The notes under the pieces were generated by a model. That model was not told where the DNA came from. It did no database searches and was given only the letters and a program-made list of their open reading frames with translations. A DNA stretch of 64,000 nt from Siphonodentalium dalli (lineage: Eukaryota > Mollusca > Scaphopoda > Gadilida > Siphonodentaliidae): positions 206,854,978 through 206,918,977 of the forward strand of contig CP136066.1 of NCBI GenBank assembly GCA_032622095.1, in the 5' to 3' direction. Every line of letters begins with the position of its first letter. Position 1 is the stretch's first letter. Made by a program: the position numbers and the translations under genes. Positions 36,867 through 47,700 of the stretch are shown here, one piece after another.

Positions 36867-37199
36867 CCGCTATACTTAAAGTAATTGACCACCAGCAACG
36901 TGGTGTCACCCCGTTAATACTGCGGTACTATACCGCGGTATCCTCCAATACCGCGGTACTGATACCGCTTGTTAACGTATGTGGGAGTAAATACCTCCCC
37001 TCAAAGTGTTCCATGAAAATCACTGCGGTATTCAAAAAAATTAATGCGGTGCCCGCTAAAAGACCGCGGTATCATCGCCCAATACCGTAATTCCACTGCC
37101 ATGGCCGCCTCGATACAGCTACCGTTTATTACCGGTATCACCGTGGTCATGACCGGGGTATCACCCCGTTTTTCTGGTCAATTACTTTGAGAATAGCGG
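36867..37199. mobile_element. Inverted-repeat element rich in CCGCGGTAT palindromes
   Basis: Ends CCGCTATACTTAAAGTAATT and the inverted AATTACTTTGAGAATAGCGG, flanked by TA. The terminal AAAGTAATTGACCA is shared with the hairpin MITEs at 35.5 kb. The interior holds repeated ACCGCGGTAT-type palindromes (near 36930, 36950, 37060). Confidence 0.7.
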
Positions 37200-37424
37200 T
37201 AGTCAGGCTACGCGCGGGAGAAAATAGGGGTTGATACGATAGACCAAAATAAATTTGTCAGGTGATAATGACCAATGTTGACCTATAAAGTAACGCGACT
37301 ATACTGTCGCATAATTATCAGGTGTAACCGGTCAAATATGAACTCTAGTGACCAATATAGAACAGGTCAGAAAACATTCGCAGGGCCCTAATTGGCCTAA
37401 AATTTATTTAACACTCCATTTGCC

Positions 37425-37760
37425 ATTATTGGCATTAAAATTGATTTATGTCGATAAAACTGTCATTTTTCAAAATTTTAAGCTGAGACTTGGAGTGTGT
37501 TGGTGGGATAGCTACATATTCGTAAAATGACAGAGTACAGCACGCAATTATGTTTTAGATGGAAGAAATGAATTTTGTTCAATGATAAAATTTAACATGG
37601 AAATTTGAATTTACCATTAACATCGATTTATGTCGATAAAACTGTCATTTTTCAAACTTTTAGGCTGAGACTTGGTGTATGTGCGTGTGATACATATATG
37701 TTCCTAAAATGACCGAGTCCAGCGCGTAATTATGTTTTAGATGGAAGAAATTGAATTTGA
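37425..37760. repeat. Tandem duplication of ~145 bp (two copies)
   Basis: 37430-37575 and 37617-37755 share TTTATGTCGATAAAACTGTC, GCTGAGACTTGG, AAAATGACAGAGT/CCGAGT and AATTATGTTTTAGATGGAAG. No ORF. Confidence 0.7.
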
Positions 37761-38124
37761 CATTTTCACAAAAACACGCCAATTCCGAATCCAGATGACC
37801 TACTTGCAGACGAGCGCTCGTTAATATTCATGCCAAGAAATACAGGCGTCAAACTCATCTTTTTGGAAGGTTAATCCGATATACACATATTGAAATAATC
37901 CTTCCAGAACACCTTCCAAGATATAGAAGAATATTTTAATAGATTAGGACGCCAAAACAGTCGTAATGAAAGAATTAAAATGCACATCGCGTCCGCTTCG
38001 ATTGTCATCGGCATTGGAATTAGGTTGGCGATTATCGCAATACGATAGGGGAACACTTTTACGTTCGTACTCATATTTCACCAATTTTTGTACCTGGCTT
38101 GCCTGTCCTGAGTTTCACGGCAAA

Positions 38125-38244
38125 ATGGCCAATTTGATTCTATTTGTCGTTATATACATATTTATCACCCCATTTATTATTAATTTTCATAAAAATAAAA
38201 TAAAAGAAGCTGAAGATGACATGTTTAAAATGTTTGAAGCATGA
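38125..38244 (+). CDS. Candidate small ORF with a transmembrane segment (39 aa)
   Basis: ATG at 38125 has a good start context (CAAAATGG). It encodes MANLILFVVIYIFITPF, a clear membrane segment, then a charged tail (HKNKIKEAEDDMFKMFEA) and TGA. The frame is also open upstream to 37966. It could be a single-pass microprotein or the last exon of a larger gene. I do not recognise it, and an AT-rich genome produces hydrophobic ORFs by chance. Confidence 0.3.
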   Translation: MANLILFVVIYIFITPFIINFHKNKIKEAEDDMFKMFEA

Positions 38245-38907
38245 ATTTGGCGATAAATAGTTTTCAGAGTACGTTATACTTGCGATAGTTACGTTACGCA
38301 CACAGTTGGGGAATTAGACCATTGTATCTGTTTTGCGCATGCGCAAGTCACTTTCCATATTTGGAATTTCCATTTGTGTTCCATTTGTGTTAACATGATC
38401 ACCGATCAATCCATTAACAAACAAATTACCACGCAATTATCTTAGCATAAAAATATATTGTAATTTATGCAACTACGACCCTGGTAACCCTGATAACTAA
38501 TAAAATATACCGGCCAATTCATTTTAAGATCGTTATTTCACTTTGCTTTAAGCATAAATACACTCTTAAACGCACATAAACGACCCATTGGCGTTAAAAT
38601 TAAATATACTCGGTATTTATTATATTAGTTTTTTATTGCTCAGTATAGAGTTAGACCCTTGACACCTGTCAATATATTTGGGCTGAATTCATATGATGCG
38701 GTATTATTCCTCGAAATAAACAACAAAGCAGTCGTTACTTCGAAATGTCGTTTGGGCTAACATTTACACAAATCCTTCGCGTGTTCTCCTCAATTGGCAC
38801 GCATGTTCTCAGTCGACACACAGGTTATCCCAGAAAGTGGTGTGAAATAAACACCCAAGGTTTGGGTGAAATGACTATGACTATGATTATTTATTCATAA
38901 CTCAATA
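38245..38907. other. No gene seen
   Basis: AT-rich spacer before the Helitron-like array. A possible AATAAA lies near 38500. Confidence 0.3.
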
Positions 38908-39582
38908 TCTCATATATATTTTGAAGACCTCTGTATGTCTGTCTGTCTGTCTGTCTGACTGTCTGTTTGTTTGCCTGTCATTAATACAAATCTACGATTC
39001 TCGACCGATCGGGACGAAACTTGGTACGTGTGTGTAGTTTGACCAGGCGGTCGTCGTTGTCGTATTGGCGAGCCCGTGCGGCACCCGCTTCGCGCATGCG
39101 CAGACGAGATCTCGGAAACGGGTGGAGCTATCGACTTGAAATTTGGTATGTGAATGTATCTTGCCCCGGATACGAATTTTATCGGGTCGTCGAGCCCGTG
39201 CGACGCCAGCTTCGCGCATACGCAGACGAGATCTCGGAAACGGGTGGAGCTATCGACTTGAAATTTGGTATGTGAATGTATCTTGCCCCGGATACGAATT
39301 TTATCGGGTCGCCGAGCCCGTGCGACGCCAGCTTCGCGCATACGCAGACGAGATCTCGGAAACGGGTGGAGCTATCGACTTGAAATTTGGTATGTGAATG
39401 TATCTTGCCCCGGATACGAATTTTATCGGGTCGCCGAGATCGTGCGACGCCAGCTTCGCGCATGCGCAGACCAGATCTAGGAAACGGGTAGAGCTATCGA
39501 CTTGAAATTTCGGGTTGGGTAGAGCTATCGACTTGAAATTTGGTTTTTGAATTGCCCGAACAACGTCGGGCTCATCGGCTAG
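38908..39582 (+). mobile_element. Helitron-like element A1
   Basis: Starts TCTCATATATATTTTGAAGA after an A. It contains (TCTG)n and four ~122-bp core repeats (GATCTCGGAAACGGGTGGAG, ATCTTGCCCCGGATACGAAT) and ends with hairpin GCCCG...CGGGC and CATCGGCTAG. The first member of a six-element head-to-tail array. Confidence 0.8.
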
Positions 39583-40197
39583 TCTATTATATATTTTTGG
39601 AAGATCTGTCTGTGTGTCTGTCTGTGTGTCTGTGTGTTCGCGATGGACTCGAAAACGGCCGAACCTATTTTGATGAAACTTGGTATGTGGGGGTATTTTC
39701 GGCCGAGAACTGGCATAGGCCTATTAATTTGTCCGTGCGACGTGACCTTGACCTTGAAATCTGGTAATTTCAAGGTCAAACGCCCGAATATCACGGGATT
39801 TCGACGAAACTTGGTATGTGGGGGTACTTTCTTATGGCGAGTCTCTTAAGCATATTCATTTGCCCGTGCGACGTGACATTGACCTTGAAATCGGGTAACT
39901 TCAAGGTCAAATCGCCAATTTTGATGGGATTTCGACGAAATTTGATACGTGGGGTTACTTTTGTCCACTGATTGTTTTGGACGGGTCCAATCGTGACCCC
40001 GACCAGACCTTGACCTTCAAAATGATCAATTCAAGGTCAAATCGGGTAAAACCGGATGGATTTCGACGGGCACGTTTGTCGGGTACTTTTGTCCGGGCAG
40101 TGTTTTTGGACTGGTCAAATCGTGACCCCAATTGACCTTGACCTTCAAAATGGCCAATTAAAGGTCAAAGCCCGGACGAAGTCGGGTCACCTTCTAG
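39583..40197 (+). mobile_element. Helitron-like element B1
   Basis: Starts TCTATTATATATTTTTGGAA directly after the CTAG of A1, carries a TCTG/TGTG tract and repeated TGACCTTGACCTT/AAGGTCAA stretches, and ends with hairpin CCCGGACGAAGTCGGG and TCACCTTCTAG. Nearly identical to B2. Confidence 0.8.
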
Positions 40198-40219
40198 TCT
40201 CATATATATTTTGAAGACC

Positions 40220-40257
<38 letters not shown>

Positions 40258-40732
40258 ATTAATACAAATCTACGATTCTCGACCGATCGGGACGAAACTT
40301 GGTACGTGTGTGTAGTTTGACCAGGCGGTCGTCGTTGTCGTATTGGCGAGCCCGTGCGACGCCCGTGCGGCGCATGCGCAGACGAGATCTCGGAAACGGG
40401 TGGAGCTATCGACTTGAAATTTGCTATGGGAATGTATCTTGCCCCGGATACGAATTTTATCGGGTCGCCGAGCCCGTGCGACGCCAGCTTCGCGCAGACC
40501 AGATCTCGGAAACGGGTGGAGCTATCGACTTGAAATTTGGTATGTGAATGTATCTTGCCCCGGATACGAATTTTATCGGGTCGCCGAGATCGTGCGACGC
40601 CAGCTTCGCGCATGCGCAGACCAGATCTAGGAAACGGGTAGAGCTATCGACTTGAAATTTCGGGTTGGGTAGAGCTATCGACTTGAAATTTGGTTTTTGA
40701 ATAGCCCGGACAACGTCGGGCTCATCGGCTAG
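40198..40732 (+). mobile_element. Helitron-like element A2
   Basis: Type A, fewer core repeats than A1, ends CATCGGCTAG and abuts B2. It contains the same odd repeated phrase as A1 (GGGTTGGGTAGAGCTATCG). Confidence 0.8.
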
Positions 40733-41346
40733 TCTATTATATATTTTGGAAGATCTGTCTGTGTGTCTGTCTGTGTGTCTGTGTGTTCGCGATGGACTCG
40801 AAAACGGCCGAACCGATTTCGATGAAACTTGGTATGTGGGGGTATTTTCGGCCGAGAACTGGCATAGGCCTATTAATTTGTCCGTGCGACGTGACCTTGA
40901 CCTTGAAATCTGGTAATTTCAAGGTCAAACGCCCGAATATCACGGGATTTCGACGAAACTTGGTATGTGGGGGTACTTTCTTATGGCGAGTCTCTTAAGC
41001 ATATTCATTTGCCCGTGTGACGTGACATTGACCTTGAAATCGGGTAACTTCAAGGTCAAATCGCCAATTTTGATGGGATTTCGACGAAATTTGATACGTG
41101 GGGTTACTTTTGTCCACTGATTGTTTTGGACGGGTCCAATCGTGACCCCGACCAGACCTTGACCTTCAAAATGATCAATTCAAGGTCAAATCGGGTAAAA
41201 CCGGATGGATTTCGACGGGCACGTTTGTCGGGTACTTTTGTCCGGGCAGTGTTTTTGGACTGGTCAAATCGTGACCCCAATTGACCTTGACCTTCAAAAT
41301 GGCCAATTCAAGGTCAAAGCCCGGACGAAGTCGGGTCACCTTCTAG
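40733..41346 (+). mobile_element. Helitron-like element B2
   Basis: Near-identical to B1 over its full 614 bp, which points to a recent duplication of the A-B pair. Ends CACCTTCTAG. Confidence 0.8.
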
Positions 41347-41368
41347 TCTCATATATATTTTGAAGACC

Positions 41369-41406
<38 letters not shown>

Positions 41407-41877
41407 ATTAATACAAATCTACGATTCTCGACCGATCGGGACGAAACTTGGTACGTGTGTGTAGTTTGACCAGGCGGTCGTCGTTGTCGTATTGGTGAGC
41501 CCGTGCGGCGCATGCGCAGACGAGATCTCGGAAACGGGTGGAGCTATCGACTTGAAATTTGCTATGGGAATGTATCTTGCCCCGGATACGAATTTTATCG
41601 GGTCGCCGAGCCCGTGCGACGCCAGCTTCGCGCAGACCAGATCTCGGAAACGGGTGGAGCTATCGACTTGAAATTTGGTATGTGAATGTATCTTGCCCCG
41701 GATACGAATTTTATCGGGTCGCCGAGCCCGTGCGACGCCAGCTTCGCGCATGCGCAGACCAGATCTCGGAAACGGTAGAGCTATCGACTTGAAATTTGGT
41801 TTTTGAATAGCCCGGACTTGAAATTTGAGTTTTGAATAGCCCGGACAACGTCGGGCTCATCGGCTAGTCTATTATAT
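41347..41877 (+). mobile_element. Helitron-like element A3
   Basis: Type A, close to A2 but with small differences in the core repeats, ends CATCGGCTAG. Abuts B3. Confidence 0.8.
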
Positions 41878-42792
41878 ATTTTTGGAAGATCTGTTTGTTT
41901 GTTTGTTTGTTTGTTTGTTTGTGTGTAATCGATGAACTCGAAAACGGCCGACCCGATTTCGATGAAACTTGGAATGTGGGGGTATTTTCGGGCCAGGAGT
42001 AACATAGGCCTATTGATTTTCAGATCCGAGGTCAACTTTTCACGTGCCGAGGTCAAATCTATTTTTGCGCTGTGTTACGGGACTTTCATTTGAGTTCGGT
42101 GCTTACAAATCGATTCGAAACAGCGCGAATAATAAAATGCCAGTCATAATAATGACACTGTGAGAATCTTTCGTGTTTCCTCTTTCCAACGATATATAAT
42201 GCGTATGTATCTGTTTTAGTTATCTGCCTCAATTATCAAGAAGTGGTACTATCTTCCATCAGGATAAAAACAATGCGTAACTTCTATGACGTCGTTAGAG
42301 GCCATAACGTTAGATCACGTTAACGCTTAACCGGCCGATGCATTTGACTGTTTCAGACGTCTTGGCGATATCTCGGGCACCGATGGTAATTTATCTTTAC
42401 GTTGAAACTTGATAATTAATGAGCGTGTGTATACGAGGCGCGTTTATATACTTGAGTGGAAATCAAATCGGGTTAAACTGGCGGATTTTTACGGACGAAA
42501 TTTGATGCATAGGGTATCTCGGTATCCGCTGGGCCGATTTCCCGGTATCCGCTGGGCCGGTTTCCACCATTTTTGGGGTGTTGGTGTTTGACCCCACCTG
42601 ACCTTGACCTTCAAAATTGTCAATTCAAGGTCAAATCGGGTAAAACCGGATGGATTTCGACGGGTACTTTTGTCGGGTACTTTTGTTCGGGCACTGTGTT
42701 TTGGACGGGTCAAATCATGACCCCACTTGACCTTGGCCTTCAAAATAGACAATTCAAGGTCAAAGCCCGGACGAAGTCGGGTCACCTTCTAG
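41878..42792 (+). mobile_element. Helitron-like element B3 (longer form)
   Basis: Type-B ends but a longer interior (about 915 bp) that shares its middle (a TTTCCAACGATATATAATGC-like phrase and a TTATCTGCCTCAATTAT-like phrase) with the minus-strand element at 13588-14345. Ends CACCTTCTAG before a host T, closing the array. The A before A1 and this T are the expected Helitron A/T insertion site. Confidence 0.8.
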
Positions 42793-42927
42793 TAACATAT
42801 ATTTTTACACAATTAATTTATACACACAATGAGTTATTGGGGATGGCATAACCTGTAAAGGTTGTCTTCCTGCCGTCCCCAAAACCGGAGAATATAAAGA
42901 AATCATAGAATTATGTTAATTACTTAA

Positions 42928-43514
42928 AGGGGTACTGTACGCCATTTTCATTAAATTTCCGGTGACAACAACGATCTAATATCGATAATATATAGAAACA
43001 TAAGTAATTTGAGTCGAAGATGTATTCTGTAAACGCTCAGGTTAATAGGCTATCTTAAAATTTAATAATTTAAAAGTTAATAATTTGATATAAATTGAAT
43101 TTATGACTGGAGCCATAAAATGGCGTCAATTAAATTACGAACTACCGTACCGTAATCAAAAACAGTAATTGAGGGATACTGGATTTTAAACCGATCGCAC
43201 ACACGATCGCTTAAAATATTATGATGATACGGGGAGAACACTCAAGCCACTCACTGACTAGCGATGATACAATAACTTAAATGATTATGTGGGACTAGTA
43301 TGCATATAATAAAACTTTTATTTGATTCATTTGGTTGAAAACTTTACAAAAATTACTCGACAACGACAATTTGTATTTTTGCATTCCGGTAAATTTGTCA
43401 TCCGTAACATGACTTCGTACTCAACATACTTTCAAATAATGGAAAAATTGTTACCTTATTCTCCGACTCGGAGACTATAGAAACCAACAACAACATTTGG
43501 CGTACAGTACCCCT
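42928..43514. mobile_element. TTAA-type MITE, family 3
   Basis: Ends AGGGGTACTGTACGCCA and the inverted TGGCGTACAGTACCCCT, with TTAA on both sides (42924-42927, 43515-43518). 587 bp, no ORF. Unrelated internally to families 1 and 2. Confidence 0.85.
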
Positions 43515-43619
43515 TTAAATATATATATAGAATGTTTATATTTGTTTCGAAAAGAAGAAACATTCAAGTAATAATATTCGTCCATCGCTCAGCTAATAAC
43601 ATAGAATGTATAATATATC

Positions 43620-44330
43620 AGTGCAATGTTTTGAGGAGATGATCTATCCTTGGAGTACCGGATTGCTCCAGCAGTATATACCCTCTGCTGGCGGTACCTC
43701 TGAAGCTGGACCTCACCAGCGACCTACCATCCGGTACGGAGACTTTTTTTGGACCTCTGGGACCAGAATCCAAAGAAGAGGCGGTAGAAGAAGAAGACCC
43801 CTCCAGGAAGAGAAGGGACGCCGACAGAAGAGCCAAGTGGAGACAGGGGCAAGATGAGAGATCGACGTCCAGCTCCCCTCCACTTGGCTGTTGAAGCGGT
43901 CGTCAACGACATCACACCAGCTAGCAGGGACACCGTTGATCTGCCGGAGGTCGTCATCGAGGCTAGCGAAGACAAGGACGCCGACACCACCCGGACGTGC
44001 CCGCGCCGCCAGCTTTGATGTGGAGATGGACACTCTACCACCTCGGACACCGGAATTCCATCTAAACCCGGTGTCCCCCATCTCCACGGGCAGCAGTAAC
44101 AACAACAACAACAACACCATCAGCTCCGGACGGCGTTTCGGATGTGTGAGAACTGATAGAAACTAGGACACAACAGGAAAGAAATTCAGCACGGTTAGCA
44201 GCCAGGTTCCCAGTAGAATCCTATCACTCCGAAGACACAGGCCCCCTGCTCCACCTCAGCAGCAACAGAAATAACAATTTTACAGAAAGAAGAAAAAGCC
44301 GAAGAAAGAAAAAAATCAAAATAGCTCATT
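43620..44330 (+). other. GC-rich coding-like segment, broken, family unknown
   Basis: This stretch is clearly richer in GC than its surroundings and reads like old coding DNA, with charged, serine- and proline-rich peptide in more than one frame and a (AAC)n glutamine/asparagine tract near 44097-44116. No frame is open throughout. It ends in an A-rich tail with AAGAAGAAAAAG near 44290. I could not assign it to any family, so it is recorded only as a probable fossil of a mobile or captured gene just upstream of ARL2. Confidence 0.4.
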
Positions 44331-44598
44331 CCATTTCATGTTCATCTGTCATGCGTTTTGTAGTTTTATCTCCATGACCCAGCATGACCCTTTCAAAACT
44401 TCAAAGTGGGTTGTACATAGGAAAGGGGTTCCGCCCATTTCGAATCCTCCCTGGGTCCAGTCCCAAAACCTCGAATAAAAAAAAAAAAAATGACCGGATG
44501 CGAGTGCGTGAACCTCTGGTTCCCGGACATTATCTTGTTCGCTGATATCGTTTGGCAATTCCCGATTCAAATTGTTTGTTTTCAACATTTTTTTTCAG

Positions 44599-44720
44599 AA
44601 CTTTACATTCGTCATCAATGATTACAGAATAAATGCCGATCATATTTAACTAAAAATGGGACTTCTTACTATACTTAAAAAGATGAAACAGAAAGAGAAG
44701 GAAGTCAGACTCTTGATGCT
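44599..44720 (+). CDS. ARL2: ARL2 exon 1 (coding from 44656) with possible 5'UTR acceptor
   Basis: The ATG at 44656 (TAAAAATGG context) starts 65 coding bases, ending ...LLML plus two bases. Upstream, CATTTTTTTTCAG ends at 44598 and looks like a true acceptor, so the 5' leader may continue from an upstream noncoding exon. No TATA box is seen between 44330 and 44590. The donor GTATCTTTTA is U12-like. Confidence 0.85.
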
Positions 44721-47700
44721 GTATCTTTTAATTTTTATCGATTCAATATTAATAATAAAAATTAATATTAACAATAACATTAACCACAGTCCCTAGGAAT
44801 CACTGTTAGTTGAATAAAATATTATTTAATAATATTAACGAAGTGGCTAAAGAGCGGTATACCGCTCTTTAGCACTGAGGGCTAAAGAACGGTATACCGC
44901 TCTTTAACGATGAGGGCTAAATAGCGGTATACCGCTCTTTATAGCCGGACACTAACGACCAAGCAGTACGGATGATAATGTAAGACCGTTCGTTATCGCG
45001 CCAGGACCATGTAGGGCCTATAGCTAAATATCGGTATATACCGGTGTACACCACTCTTTAGTATATGACAGGTACACCGTTCTTTGGCGTTTGTCACGTG
45101 CATAGCAGGGGTCGGGGTCGATTCGGTCCAGGGCTGTTTCGGCTGGGCTTGTTCGGCCGGGCTTGTTCAGCCCATGGTTTGGGCCGAACAGTCTCACCTA
45201 AAAATGTTTTTATCAGTAGGATATTTGGATGTTTATATATATTTTTCTTTTGTATGTTATTTTATTATTATAATAAAGCGTTTAATATTTTGATTAAAGT
45301 GTATAAAAGGGTAGCATTGCTCTAGTTTATATTATATATATTGATCTTATGATTTGATTTAATATTCTTACCTGTGATTTGTCTGTGAGAAAGATGATAA
45401 TAAAGTTGTAGATATATGTTACTATATAGATTGTATCTACCTTTTTACACTCAGAACGGCTTCTGGCATGTTTGTTTGGACAAGATAAAACGGTGATTGA
45501 TCTGAGTTGAGAATCACTCAGTTGGTGAGTTGAGACTTGTTCATGCAATCACAACAAGAGTATTATTATCACATTATATAAACCAAAAATTTCTTCTTCT
45601 TCACCATATTTTTATTGAACTACAAAAGTACAAACAAATTTAATGAAATTTCGTCTTCTTCACCATATTTTTATTGAACTACAAAAGTACAAACAAATTT
45701 AATGAAATTTCGTCTTCTTCACAGCTTGGCACAGGCGGCTTAACATGAAGGGGAGCAGATTGTCTTTCTACCCGCTGATCCAAGTGCTCCAAAAAGAAGC
45801 TGCACATATCGAGGTAGCTGTAGCAGCGAGGGACCTCGAAACCGACATAAAGCAGAAGTACACGAAGATTGACAGAGACCTTGTGGCGATAATGGGTATC
45901 ATACAAAGACGGCACCATCAAGACAACCGAATTCCTGAAGGATGTGAACGCGATCTACAAGAATGGCCAATCCAAGAAATAAAGAAGAAGAATAAAGAAG
46001 AAGACCTACGCAAAGAAGAAGAAGAAAGAAGAAGACCTACGCAATGTTTTAATATTTATAAATAAATAATGTATTGACTGATTTTTCCATGTGTTATCTT
46101 GTTTTTAATCATTAAATAACCAGATGTTTTATCATGTAAACTGTATATATTTACTGTTTTAACTTGTTTTTAATCAATAAATGTTCATATCTTTCATCAT
46201 ATATTCACGTTATTGTTCGAATTTGTTGCAGTGTTAATTACTATGTGTGTATACCCATTACTATTGTTGCGAATAAAACGTTAATTGCAAACATAAATCT
46301 CCATTGTCATCAAAAGACCGGTCCCAAATCAAAGGCAATTAACATGCCGTCCAATTAACACCCACACTACCTAATTACCCGATTTGAATACGGGCCGAAC
46401 AAGCCCGGCCGAAAGAGCCCTGGACCGAAAAGTCGAAGACCGAAAGAGCCCTGGACCGAATCGACCCGCTCCCCATAGCAGTATACCGTTCTTCAGCGCC
46501 AACGCTGAAGAGCGGTATACCGTTCTTTAGTACCAACCGCTAAAGAGCGGTATACCGTTCTTTATCGTATCAGGGCCATATAGCTAAAGAGTGGTATACC
46601 ACTCTTTAGCGTTCGGTACTAAAGAGCGGTATACCGCTCTTTAGCACCAAACGCTAAAGAGCGGGATACCGTTCTTTAGCGTGTCAGGCCCATATAGCTA
46701 AAGAACGGTATACCGCTCTTTAGCGTTTGATACTAAAGAACGGTATACCGCTCTGTAGCCACGGCCTAATATTAAATCAATATATTATAGTTAGTTATTA
46801 TATTAATATATATATAGCTTATATCTGTATAGAAGAGGTAATGTATCTAGATCTATTTGTTATATTTTAATCAAATTTAATATTATATGGACAGTGATTC
46901 CTAGGACTGTGCATTAACAATCATTTCAATGTCAACAGCTTGAACAGGTCTGGCAAATGTGAGAATAGAGCTACAAAGTTTTATTATCTAACCTAACTGA
47001 ATTCAGCTATATATTCTACTCTCAAACTGGCTGTTTATCGATAATTAACTAGAAATGCTAATTTGCGCATCTAAACTAGGTTTAGTCCGTAAACCTGACT
47101 TACATCTACACTACAGTACAGCACAGAAGTTGGAATCACTGACTTTTATGCCATTTTTTTAGATTTTTTTTGAGTTTTAACAAATGCATAAATCTCAGGG
47201 TTTTCGGCATATTTAGTTAGAAAAATCATTGATCTACAATCTTACCGCGAGCATAGCATCTATTCGTTGATTTATTCCAGGTTTTATCGCACGTTAAAAT
47301 TTTTTTTTCACCTGTTAGCTTGGTGGTACCGCCGAAGTTTGCCGGACCTCCTCGTGTGTCTTCGGCAAATCGGGTAGTACGAAAACTGGTATTCGGAGCC
47401 AGAACATTGTTATCGGTCAAAACAATCAGCCCATGGCAAAGGTCTATTAAAAGTATCAGGTTCTGCCTTCCCAGCTGGTCCATTAAGCGTTGTTTCATTG
47501 TGTAATATGGTCATTTGAGTGTTAAACAGAATAAAATGTCAAGAAAGGGATTTTGGTGTCATTAGACGCAGAATAACACATCCAAACTATCCAGAAATTC
47601 AAGTTGGCGTTCAACATAGCCACCGAAACTAATAAATAGCTAGGGCAAATTACTCACAAAGTCAAATTGACCAAACACGAATACAGTCTCGATATGGACA

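Noticed and set aside
38910-41792. Overlapping ORFs of 60-143 codons on both strands (for example minus 39341-38910)
   Set aside because: All are read-through of the ~122-bp core repeat of the type-A Helitron-like elements; the same peptides recur at 10.5-11.3 and 13.6 kb.
43713-44120. 135-codon minus-strand ORF with poly-leucine start
   Set aside because: Shadow of the GC-rich coding-like segment on the + strand; the leucines come from the (AAC)n tract read backwards.
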